From Glaciihabitans sp. dw_435 (GTDB lineage: Bacteria; Actinomycetota; Actinomycetes; Actinomycetales; Microbacteriaceae), in assembly GCF_018449675.1 (NCBI RefSeq), contig NZ_JAAVUZ010000002.1, positions 62,001 to 126,000 of the forward strand: a stretch of 64,000 nt of DNA. The letters are read 5' to 3'. How positions within the stretch are numbered: the first letter of the stretch is position 1; each line of letters begins with the position of its first letter. The position numbers were made by a program, and so were the translations under genes. Shown here one piece after another: positions 34,624 through 41,760 of the stretch. The notes below the pieces were generated by a model. The model saw only the letters and a list, made by a program, of their open reading frames with translations. It made no database searches and had not been told where the DNA came from.

Positions 34624-35568
34624 TCACGTTGCCCTTGGATTTCGCCGCGAACTGGCAAACTGCGCCACCCCTCCGAGAAGGATCGTCGATGCCAGCGCGC
34701 ACGCCCCGGCAAGCACGGGTTCGATGGGCAGCGGTTGCGCCAGCTCGAACGCGGACGAGTAGGTGAAGACCTCGTGCCCGAGCGCCGCGAACCAATTGCG
34801 CGGATCGTGCACGACGAGAATCGGCAGCACGTAGTCCCAGGCCAGGAAGAGGAGGGCGGGGAGGGCGAAACTCCCCACCACCGCACCGGTCGCCACTCCG
34901 GCTCCGCCGAAGAACAGAATGACCAGCACGATCGCACCGACCTGCGCTAACGGGTGAGCTGGTGGCGCGGCAGTGAGCGGCGCAAAGTCACCCAACGGCA
35001 GGTCCCGGGACAGGGTGGCGCGCGCTATTGCCCTGCCCGTGGCATCCACCATCACGGCCGTCGCGACCACGAGCGCCGACGCTACCACCACGGCCACCTG
35101 GCGTCCCGCCACCGTGGCGACGGGACCGGCGCGCACGAGCGTCACCTTCTCGAGACCGTGCCGGCGCCAGACCGTGGCCGACCAGAGCCCCAGCATGAAC
35201 GCAACGAGCGGGAGCACCAGCAAGCCGAACCCCTTGAGCGTCTCCGAAAGCGCGCTGGTGGGCGACATGGCGGAGACGGATGCCGCGAGCCGGTCGTAGT
35301 CGTAGCGGGCAAGGTTGCCCACGCTCGCCTCCCCCGGCGCGAGGCCATCGGTTTCGACGGTGACGGGGCGGCGCAGATCGGCCGCGAAGTCCAGCCCGTT
35401 GGCCGCGTACTCACGCTTGGTGTGTTCGAGCATCGCGTGGTTCGCCCGGACGGCGTGCGCGCCGTTGACCACGGTTGCGGTGGCGACGATCGCCGTGAGC
35501 AGAAGCGCGACGGGCAGCACCCAGGAGCGCCAGAGCAGCCACATCTCGAGACGCGTCTGCCGGATCAT
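34624..35568 (-). CDS. ABC-2-type permease of the secreted-protein locus
   Basis: A 314-residue membrane protein with about six segments: one near the N-terminus (WVLPVALLLTAIVATATV), a roughly 70-residue outside loop, then a helical bundle (GLLVLPLVAFMLGLWSATVW, QVAVVVASALVVATAVM, AIVLVILFFGGAGVATGAVVG, ALPALLFLAWDYVLPILVV) and a final C-terminal segment. This is the layout of ABC-2 permeases. Its start overlaps the ATPase stop by 4 bases. It is probably half of a homodimeric exporter. Confidence 0.78.
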   Translation of the reverse strand: MIRQTRLEMWLLWRSWVLPVALLLTAIVATATVVNGAHAVRANHAMLEHTKREYAANGLDFAADLRRPVTVETDGLAPGEASVGNLARYDYDRLAASVSAMSPTSALSETLKGFGLLVLPLVAFMLGLWSATVWRRHGLEKVTLVRAGPVATVAGRQVAVVVASALVVATAVMVDATGRAIARATLSRDLPLGDFAPLTAAPPAHPLAQVGAIVLVILFFGGAGVATGAVVGSFALPALLFLAWDYVLPILVVHDPRNWFAALGHEVFTYSSAFELAQPLPIEPVLAGACALASTILLGGVAQFASSRRNPRAT

Positions 35569-36230
35569 GCGGGTACCCCATGTGCCCTGCCCGGCACGAC
35601 GGTTCCATTCCGCAGAAGGAGGCGGTGGGTGGCCAGCGCCGTCGCCGGGTCTCCGTGGTGCCCGGTGAGCAGGATTGTCGTGTCGGTGAGGCGATCGAGG
35701 AGGGCGGCGATGCGCACCAGCCCCGGGGCATCCACCCCATTGAACGCCTCGTCGAAGATCAGGTGCTGTGCTCCCGACAGCAGCGCCGCGAGCACGTGGA
35801 CGCGCTTGCGTTCACCATGACTGAGCGCCCGGGCTCGCGCGGCGAGCAGGGCGTGTGGCGCGATTTCGGGAGCGATTGCGGCGACCTCGTCGCGCGGGAG
35901 TCGGCGGCCCAGCAGCATCTCGATGTTGGCGTAACCGGACAGCGAGGGAAACAGGGGCGCGTCGTCGAAGCAGACGTACAGGGCAGGTCCGGGGGTGCGG
36001 CCGGTGTGCCGCACCCGCCGCGGTGCCCGGGCGCGTGACGCTGACGCGGCATCGAGGCGAATCGACCCGCTGAAGCGCTGGAGGCCCGCGATCGCCCTGA
36101 TGAGGGTGGTCTTGCCCGAACCGTTAGCTCCCGCCAGGTAGGTGATCGCGTTCGAGGGAATCGTCGCGCTCACCCGGTCGCAAATGGTTGTTCCGTGCAG
36201 GGTGACCGACACCCCATCAAGGCGAATCAC
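35565..36230 (-). CDS. ABC transporter ATPase of the secreted-protein locus
   Basis: A 221-residue ABC ATPase with Walker A GANGSGKTTLI, a Q-loop region with an inserted Arg-rich segment, an atypical signature LSHGERKR, Walker B HLIFDEAFNGVD and a switch His in LLTGHHGD. I chose GTG at 36230 because GAGG lies 5 bases upstream and it falls 7 bases after the secreted-protein stop; an ATG at 36263 would overlap that gene. It pairs with the permease by an ATGA overlap. Confidence 0.9.
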   Translation of the reverse strand: MIRLDGVSVTLHGTTICDRVSATIPSNAITYLAGANGSGKTTLIRAIAGLQRFSGSIRLDAASASRARAPRRVRHTGRTPGPALYVCFDDAPLFPSLSGYANIEMLLGRRLPRDEVAAIAPEIAPHALLAARARALSHGERKRVHVLAALLSGAQHLIFDEAFNGVDAPGLVRIAALLDRLTDTTILLTGHHGDPATALATHRLLLRNGTVVPGRAHGVPA

Positions 36231-36237
36231 GGCCGCC

Positions 36238-36765
36238 TCAGTTGACGGTCGCGCCGCCACCACGCTTTAGGGCGTAGTAGTCGGTCTTCGCGGCCTGATA
36301 GACGTTGACGTCGCCCCAGGGAGTCACGATGCCCGCACCGGCGTAGTTGGTTCCACGCCAGTTGTGCTGGGTCACCCCCTTGTAGGTGCGCTGGATGCCG
36401 CCCTTGCGTGCCGTGTTCGGGAAGATGTAGCCGACCTGCTGCCACCCCGTGCTCGACGTGATCTTCGTGGCGCTCCAGTACCACTCGAGGTCGTTCTCGG
36501 TCCACATCAGAAACGAGCCGCGGTAATGGGTCAGCCGCGCTCCCCCGGGCCGGGGTACCTTTCGGATCGTGGCATCGGGCGACAGCGGTTGCGTCTTGTC
36601 GACCAGCGGAACCGTCAGCGATGTCTCCTGCTGAAGCCAGGCCTGCGCCGCGGGCGGCACACCACCGGGGTCTGGCTCCGCCGCTGTTGCCGGCTGGAGC
36701 GCACCCAGCGCGAGCGCGAGGCCCGCGGCCGCGCCCACGACTGTTCGAATCGGAAGTTTCACCAT
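36238..36765 (-). CDS. Secreted small protein of unknown family
   Basis: A 175-residue protein with a clear signal peptide (about 1-28, basic start, VVGAAAGLALALGAL, cleavage after ATA-A). The mature part is about 145 residues, rich in Trp, Tyr and Gly (MWTENDLEWYWSATKITSSTGWQ, HNWRGTNYAGAGIVTPWGDVNVY) and has no Cys. I do not recognise the domain. Upstream is a 5' leader hairpin next to AAGGAG; the ATG has only 2 bases of spacing, while GTG at 36762 would have 5. It is the first gene before an ABC ATPase and permease, which suggests a secreted peptide or toxin-like product with a self-protection or export system (inference). Confidence 0.7.
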   Translation of the reverse strand: MVKLPIRTVVGAAAGLALALGALQPATAAEPDPGGVPPAAQAWLQQETSLTVPLVDKTQPLSPDATIRKVPRPGGARLTHYRGSFLMWTENDLEWYWSATKITSSTGWQQVGYIFPNTARKGGIQRTYKGVTQHNWRGTNYAGAGIVTPWGDVNVYQAAKTDYYALKRGGGATVN

Positions 36766-36770
36766 GTCTC

Positions 36771-36809
36771 CTTTTCTCGGCCGGCGCCCTGTGCGCCGTA
36801 CGAGAAAAG
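36771..36809 (-). promoter_or_regulatory. 5' leader hairpin next to the ribosome binding site
   Basis: CTTTTCTCG (36771-36779) and CGAGAAAAG (36801-36809) form a perfect 9-bp stem with an inner GGCGC/GCGCC stem (36783-36787 and 36793-36797). On the minus strand, the stem's last bases run into AAAAGGAG, so it would partly hide the Shine-Dalgarno sequence. TATAGT upstream (36818-36813) is a possible -10. Confidence 0.5.
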
Positions 36810-36852
36810 AGACTATAGAAATAGAGACTTTACGTCTTTATTTATCCACAGG

Positions 36853-38991
36853 TTAGATCGACAGGGACGGGTGCAGGCGCCCGACGGTCCAGACGCGGTT
36901 GCGGTGCGCGGCGACGGCGGCGAGGGCAAGGGCGATCACCATGAACAGCACAAGGTGCGCAACGGAGCTCCATACGACAGCCATGTCTCCCCCGGCGATG
37001 AGGTGACGCATGCCTGTCACCGCGTAGCTCATGGGCAGGTAGGGGCTGATCGCCTGGAAGAATCCGGGCGACAAAATCAACGGGTACGTACCGCCGGCGC
37101 TCGTCAGCTGCAGCATGAGGAGAATGAGCGCGATCAGGCGGCCGATTCCACCGCCGAACAGCGCAGCCAGCGCGTCGTGCACCGCGGTGAAGGAGACCCC
37201 GACGAGCACCGCAAACGCGACGGCTGCCACGATGTGCGGCGACGTGAGACCGACACCGAAGATGAGCACGCCCATCAGCACGAGGGCCTGAATGGCACCG
37301 AACAGCGCGCCCGGCGCGAAGCCCGCGAGGGCAACCCGCCACGAGCGTGCACCGGAGGCAACGGCGCGGGGAGAGAGCGCACGGAAGATGGTGAACGTTA
37401 CGATGCCACCGACCCAGAGCGCCAGCGGAATGAAGTAGGGAGCCAGTCCATCACCGTAGGTCGACACGGCGTTGTCGTGCGTGCGGTCGAGCGTGACGGG
37501 ATCGGATGCCACGGCGGTCAGCGAAGCACGCTGGCTGTCGGTATAGCTCGGTACATCGGCGACGCCGTCGGCGAGTCCGTCGGAGAGGTCGGTGGCGCCC
37601 GAGCTGAGCGTGTGCAGCCCCGTGGACAGCTTCTGTCCTCCGGCGAGTGCCGAGGCAGCACCGTCGGCGAGCGATGCCGCTCCGGTCGACGCGGAGGCGG
37701 CGCCGGTGGACAGGCTGGATGCCCCGTCCGACAGCTTCCCGGCACCCGCTGCGCTCTGGCTGATGCCGGAGTACAGGGTCGGCGCTGCGGCCGCGAGCTT
37801 GGCGGTGCCGGAGGCGAGTGTGCCGAGGCCCGAGTTGAGGGACGTGGCGCCGGTCACCAGTGACGACGACCCGGTTGCGAGCTTGTCGACTCCGTCGGAG
37901 AGCGAGCTTGCACCCGACGACACACTGGCAGCTCCGGACGCGGTCTGCGATGCACCACCGGCGAGCTGCTGGAGGAGTCCCTTGCGCTGGGCATCGGTGA
38001 GCGAGTCATAGTTCGCCAGCAGGCCCGCGAGTCCCGAAGAGACCTGCGCCGCGCCGGAACTGACCGACGAGGCGCCCGTCGCCAGCGAGGCAGCCCCGGA
38101 CTTGGCAGACTTCGCGCCCGCGGCGAGCGACTTCGTTCCGGTGAGCAGCGTGCCGCTCCCACTCGCGGCAGACGCAGTTCCATCCGCCAGCTGCTGCGTC
38201 TGTGCGGGGAGTGACTTCGTGGCTGACTGGAGCTTGCTCAGCCCCGAGTCGAGCGACGCGGCACCGGTGGCAAGCGACTTCGCGCCGGTCGCGAGCGTTG
38301 CGCTGCCGGAGGCGAGCTTGGTGGCGCCGGTGGAGAGGGTGCCGAGGCCGGTGACGAGGTCGTCCGATCCGTTGCTCGCGGTCGTCGCGCCGTCGGTCAG
38401 CTGGTTCGCACCGTCGCTGGCCTTGGCGAGTTCGTCGTGCACCGAGGTGAAACCGACGTAGATCTTGTCGAGGTAGCTGGAGGTCGTCGAGGACGCCAGG
38501 TTCTTCTGGATCGTGTTGGAGACCGTGTTGGTGATGGTGCCGGTGAGGTAGCTCGTGGCGTCATTGGTCGTCACGGAGATCTTGGCCTGGGCCGGGTCAT
38601 CCCCGCTCACCGAACCCAGCGTGGTCGAGAAGCTCGCGGGCACAACAAGGGTTGCCGCGTACTTTCCGTCGTCGAGGCCCGCGCGCGCGGTGGCGGCGGA
38701 GACCTTCACCCAGGTGAAGCCGCTGTCGGCCTTGAGCAGTTCCTTTGTCAGGTCGGCACCCGCGGAGATCGTGCTGGACGAGCCATCCGTCGCCGTGACC
38801 GTCGCCGGCACGTCCTCGTCGACGACCGCGGCCGTCAGACGATCGAGGTGACCGGTGGGGTTCCAGTTCGAGGCGAGGTACAGGCCACCGTAGAGCGCGG
38901 GGATGATCGCCATGATGACGAGCGCGGCCTTCGTCTTGGTGGTGACGCCGAAACGGGCGAGTTCGGTGCTCGGCAGGGAAAACAGTCCCAT
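36853..38991 (-). CDS. YhgE/Pip-family membrane protein (locus 2)
   Basis: A 712-residue YhgE/Pip protein: N-terminal membrane segment (about 20-42, AALVIMAIIPALYGGLYLAS), extracytoplasmic region with TAAVVDEDVPATVT and YAATLVVPASFS, a very long repeat region (about 185-475) built from Ala/Ser/Gly/Leu units such as LATGAKSLATGAASLDSGL, and a C-terminal block of about five membrane segments. Its domain order is the same as the locus 1 protein. Its start overlaps the ATPase stop (TAATG), so it is coupled to the ATPase. The exported substrate is unknown. Confidence 0.88.
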   Translation of the reverse strand: MGLFSLPSTELARFGVTTKTKAALVIMAIIPALYGGLYLASNWNPTGHLDRLTAAVVDEDVPATVTATDGSSSTISAGADLTKELLKADSGFTWVKVSAATARAGLDDGKYAATLVVPASFSTTLGSVSGDDPAQAKISVTTNDATSYLTGTITNTVSNTIQKNLASSTTSSYLDKIYVGFTSVHDELAKASDGANQLTDGATTASNGSDDLVTGLGTLSTGATKLASGSATLATGAKSLATGAASLDSGLSKLQSATKSLPAQTQQLADGTASAASGSGTLLTGTKSLAAGAKSAKSGAASLATGASSVSSGAAQVSSGLAGLLANYDSLTDAQRKGLLQQLAGGASQTASGAASVSSGASSLSDGVDKLATGSSSLVTGATSLNSGLGTLASGTAKLAAAAPTLYSGISQSAAGAGKLSDGASSLSTGAASASTGAASLADGAASALAGGQKLSTGLHTLSSGATDLSDGLADGVADVPSYTDSQRASLTAVASDPVTLDRTHDNAVSTYGDGLAPYFIPLALWVGGIVTFTIFRALSPRAVASGARSWRVALAGFAPGALFGAIQALVLMGVLIFGVGLTSPHIVAAVAFAVLVGVSFTAVHDALAALFGGGIGRLIALILLMLQLTSAGGTYPLILSPGFFQAISPYLPMSYAVTGMRHLIAGGDMAVVWSSVAHLVLFMVIALALAAVAAHRNRVWTVGRLHPSLSI

Positions 38992-39905
38992 TAGTTGGCC
39001 TCCGCGGCGAGTGCCGCACGATCGGTGGTGTCGGGAGTGGAGATGTCGGAGGATCCCACGTGCAGGGTGCCGTTGCTCGCGGCGCCGTGGAGCGACCGGG
39101 GAGCATCGCCGACGGGAAGCAGGCTGACCCGCCGCACGAAGGTGCCGGGCTCCCCCGGCGGCGTCGAGTCGTGCGCCTCCATCAGGGCGGAGGGCAGTTC
39201 GCCCGCATCCTGGCAGGTGGCGACGATGGTGAGGTTCTGGGTCTTGGGTGTGCGAATGGTGGCAAGGCTCGTCCAGGCGAGTTTTCGGTCGCGGAGGTCG
39301 CGCAGCGCGTCAACGTCATCGATGACGAGCATGTCGGGCACCGAGATGAGCGCGAGGACGACGCTGAGCACGAGGCGCGGCAGCGGACCAACCACGGCGA
39401 CGAACTGGTCGCGATTGAGCGGCTCGAGTCGGGACCGCTGCCCGGGAGTGGATTCGGTGGATGCCCCGACCGCCGACATCTCGGAAATGATCGCGTTGGC
39501 GCGGTCGATGACGTCGGCCACTTCGCGCCTGGTCGTCCACGTCTTCCACCACGGGCCGCTCAGCACGATCGCCTCGGCGATGTGCTGGCGGACGGTGAGA
39601 TTGTCGTCGAGGGCCGCGACCGTGGCGTTGCCGGTGAAGGCCACGCGGCGGCGTACCGCGCCGGCCTTGGCGGGAAGATCGAGGCCGAGAACCGTGAGCT
39701 GACCGGCGGTGGGCTTCAGGCGTCCGGCGAGCGCGAGCAACAGCGAGGTCTTGCCCGCGCCGCCCACGCCGGTGAGTACGAGCATCTCGCCGACCGGCAG
39801 GGCGATGTCGATGCCGTCGAAGACAGTTGTGCGGCGGTCGACCAGTTTCAGCGACCGCGCGCGAATCGCGAGCTGTGTGCCCTGCCCATCAGGCTGAGTG
39901 ACCAC
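38991..39905 (-). CDS. ABC ATPase partner of YhgE/Pip (locus 2)
   Basis: A 304-residue ABC ATPase starting at GTG with AAGGAG 7 bases upstream. Walker A is intact (G46-V-G-G-A-G-K52-T53), Walker B is MLVIDD (about 192-197). The usual LSGGQ is replaced by a stretch around LNRDQ. The Walker A region and the next 45 residues match the degenerate tail of the MMPL protein at 17464-20361 (shared AGRLKP-G-VLG-LP-AV-R-VA pattern). It is the first gene of the operon, divergent from TetR at 40015. Confidence 0.88.
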   Translation of the reverse strand: MVTQPDGQGTQLAIRARSLKLVDRRTTVFDGIDIALPVGEMLVLTGVGGAGKTSLLLALAGRLKPTAGQLTVLGLDLPAKAGAVRRRVAFTGNATVAALDDNLTVRQHIAEAIVLSGPWWKTWTTRREVADVIDRANAIISEMSAVGASTESTPGQRSRLEPLNRDQFVAVVGPLPRLVLSVVLALISVPDMLVIDDVDALRDLRDRKLAWTSLATIRTPKTQNLTIVATCQDAGELPSALMEAHDSTPPGEPGTFVRRVSLLPVGDAPRSLHGAASNGTLHVGSSDISTPDTTDRAALAAEAN

Positions 39906-39950
39906 GGAAGGACTCCTTCGAATTGACGACCACTAATCATGTCACAGTTT

Positions 39951-40007
39951 GAATACCTTCGGTACTGAATACCGACGGTACCGAAATGGAGTGATTTCGA
40001 CTATCGT
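39951..40007 (+). promoter_or_regulatory. Tandem TetR operators and -10 between divergent genes
   Basis: GAATACCTTCGGTACT (39951-39966) and GAATACCGACGGTACC (39967-39982) are abutting direct repeats, each containing an inverted TACC-N3-GGTA. TATCGT (40002-40007) lies 7 bases before the TetR ATG. The repeats fall near the -35 position of the TetR promoter and upstream of the ABC/YhgE genes. Confidence 0.78.
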
Positions 40008-40014
40008 CGAAGCC

Positions 40015-40656
40015 ATGACTTCCGCGACGATGCCCCCGTCAGCACCCACGGGTGCCCGTCGGCGACCCCGCCGAGAAGACGTTCGCGCCGCGCTCCTCGA
40101 GTCTGCCCTGTCCGTGTTCGAGGATGTGGGATACGTCGCAGCCCGGCTGGATGTGATCGCCGACCGCGCCGGGTTTACCAAGGGCGCCGTCTACTCCAAC
40201 TTCGGGTCCAAGCAGGAGCTGTTCGCCACCCTCCTCGCCGACCGCCTCGCCGACATCTCGACGGATGTGCTCGCGGGGTCGGCCGCATTCACCTCGGTCG
40301 ACGACCTCGTGCAGTACACCGCCCGCCGTCTCGCCAACGACATCATCACCGAGCGCGCCTGGCACGCCCTCGTGGTCGAGTTCACCCTCCAGGCCGCGCG
40401 CGATGCCGAGGTCGGCGAGACCTATCGCACCGAGCGGGTCAATCGCCGCGCCATCCTTGCCGCCGGCATCGCCTCGCGCGTCTCGAGCTTCGGCGGATCG
40501 GATGATCCGGCCACCTACCTGGTCTTCGCGACGGTACTGCTTGCCACGATCAACGGACTCTCGGTCGAGCTGGCCGCCGATCCCGATGCGATGACCGAGC
40601 AGGATGTCGTGGACTCCCTCGCTGCCGTACTCGCCGCGGCGATCCCCAGCCGTTAA
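40015..40656 (+). CDS. TetR-family regulator of the YhgE locus 2
   Basis: A 213-residue regulator. The HTH (about 20-68) reads REDVRAALLESALSVFEDVGYVAARLDVIADRAGFTKGAVYSNFGSKQELFATLLADR; GAVYSNF is common in the AcrR-like group. The C-terminal domain has WHALVVEFTLQAARD. I chose ATG at 40015 because of the leaderless -10 and because the open frame upstream covers the operators. It is divergent from the ATPase-YhgE genes and is their probable repressor. Confidence 0.92.
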   Translation: MTSATMPPSAPTGARRRPRREDVRAALLESALSVFEDVGYVAARLDVIADRAGFTKGAVYSNFGSKQELFATLLADRLADISTDVLAGSAAFTSVDDLVQYTARRLANDIITERAWHALVVEFTLQAARDAEVGETYRTERVNRRAILAAGIASRVSSFGGSDDPATYLVFATVLLATINGLSVELAADPDAMTEQDVVDSLAAVLAAAIPSR

Positions 40657-40715
40657 CTGCCTCCACACCTTCCCGTTCGGGAAATATTCAACGACAGGTG
40701 TCGGTTTCCTTCCCC

Positions 40716-41669
40716 ATGAACCTGCCTACTATCGGATCATCCGACCTCTCCGTATTCCCCCTCGCGCTCGGCGGAAACACCTTCGGGTGGACCTCTGACG
40801 AGGCCACCTCGCACACGGTGCTCGATGCGTTCGCCGCCGGTGGCGGTAACTTCATCGACACCGCCGACGGCTATTCGGCATGGGTACCCGGCAACTCCGG
40901 CGGCGAATCCGAGACGATCATCGGGTCGTGGATGTCCCAGCGCGCCAATCGCGACTCGCTCGTCATCGCGACAAAGGTCAGCCAGCACCCCGACTTCACT
41001 GGCCTCGCCGCCGCAAACGTCGCCGCGGCCGCGGATGCCTCGCTTGCCCGCCTCGGTACCGATCACATCGACCTGTACTACGCGCACTTCGACGACGCAT
41101 CCGTTCCGCTCGAGGAGACCGTGACCGCGTTCAACGACCTCGTCATCGCGGGAAAGATCCGCTACGTCGGCATCTCCAACTACAGCGCCGACCGCATTCG
41201 CGAGTGGGTCGGCATCGCCAGCGAGAAGGGGTTCGCTCTCCCCGTAGCCCTGCAGCCGCACTACAACCTCGTCAAGCGCCAGCCCTTCGAGCGCGAGCTC
41301 GCACCGGTCGCCGCGGAGTTCAACCTCTCGGTGATGCCGTACTACGCGCTCGCCAGCGGATTCCTCACCGGCAAGTACCGCACGCAGGCCGACCTCAGCG
41401 TCTCGGTTCGCGGCCAGGGCCTCGCCGGCAACCTCAACACCGAGGCACTCGCCGTCATCGACGGGCTCGACGCCATCGCCCAGGCACACAACACCGCGAT
41501 CTCCACCGTCGCCCTGGCCTGGCTCCGCGAGCAGCCCACCGTCGTTGCGCCGATCGCGAGCGCCCGCGTCGTGGAGCAGCTCGGCGACCTCCTCGCGTCT
41601 GCCGAGCTCACCCTCACCCCCGAGGAGCTCATCCAGCTGAGCGACCTCTCGGCGAAGATCCCCGAGTAA
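40716..41669 (+). CDS. Aldo/keto reductase
   Basis: A 317-residue AKR of the TIM-barrel oxidoreductase group. The catalytic tetrad is visible: D and Y in FIDTADGYSAW, K in IATKVSQHP, and H in LYYAHFDD. VGISNYSADRIREW and the NADPH-binding C-terminal segment (PTVVAPIASARVVEQL) are typical. A GTG 18 bases upstream is an alternative start, but the family N-terminus fits the ATG at 40716. The substrate is unknown. It is convergent with the GH3 gene. Confidence 0.9.
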   Translation: MNLPTIGSSDLSVFPLALGGNTFGWTSDEATSHTVLDAFAAGGGNFIDTADGYSAWVPGNSGGESETIIGSWMSQRANRDSLVIATKVSQHPDFTGLAAANVAAAADASLARLGTDHIDLYYAHFDDASVPLEETVTAFNDLVIAGKIRYVGISNYSADRIREWVGIASEKGFALPVALQPHYNLVKRQPFERELAPVAAEFNLSVMPYYALASGFLTGKYRTQADLSVSVRGQGLAGNLNTEALAVIDGLDAIAQAHNTAISTVALAWLREQPTVVAPIASARVVEQLGDLLASAELTLTPEELIQLSDLSAKIPE

Positions 41670-41683
41670 CGGCGGACAGGGAT

Positions 41684-41730
41684 GAGGGGCGGATGTCCCG
41701 GAGACCCGAACTCCGGGACATCCACCCCTC
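41684..41730. terminator. Bidirectional hairpin between AKR and GH3 genes
   Basis: A near-perfect 20-bp stem with a 7-base loop: left arm 41684-41703 (GAGGGGCGGATGTCCCGGAG), right arm 41711-41730. It lies between convergent stops. On the plus strand the right arm is followed by a TT-rich stretch. Confidence 0.8.
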
Positions 41731-41760
41731 TTACCTCTCCCCCGTTCTGTGGCGGCCCTC

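Noticed and set aside
36238-36765. Lactococcin 972-like bacteriocin
   Set aside because: The locus layout is suggestive, but the mature sequence lacks the features I know of that family, so no name was given.
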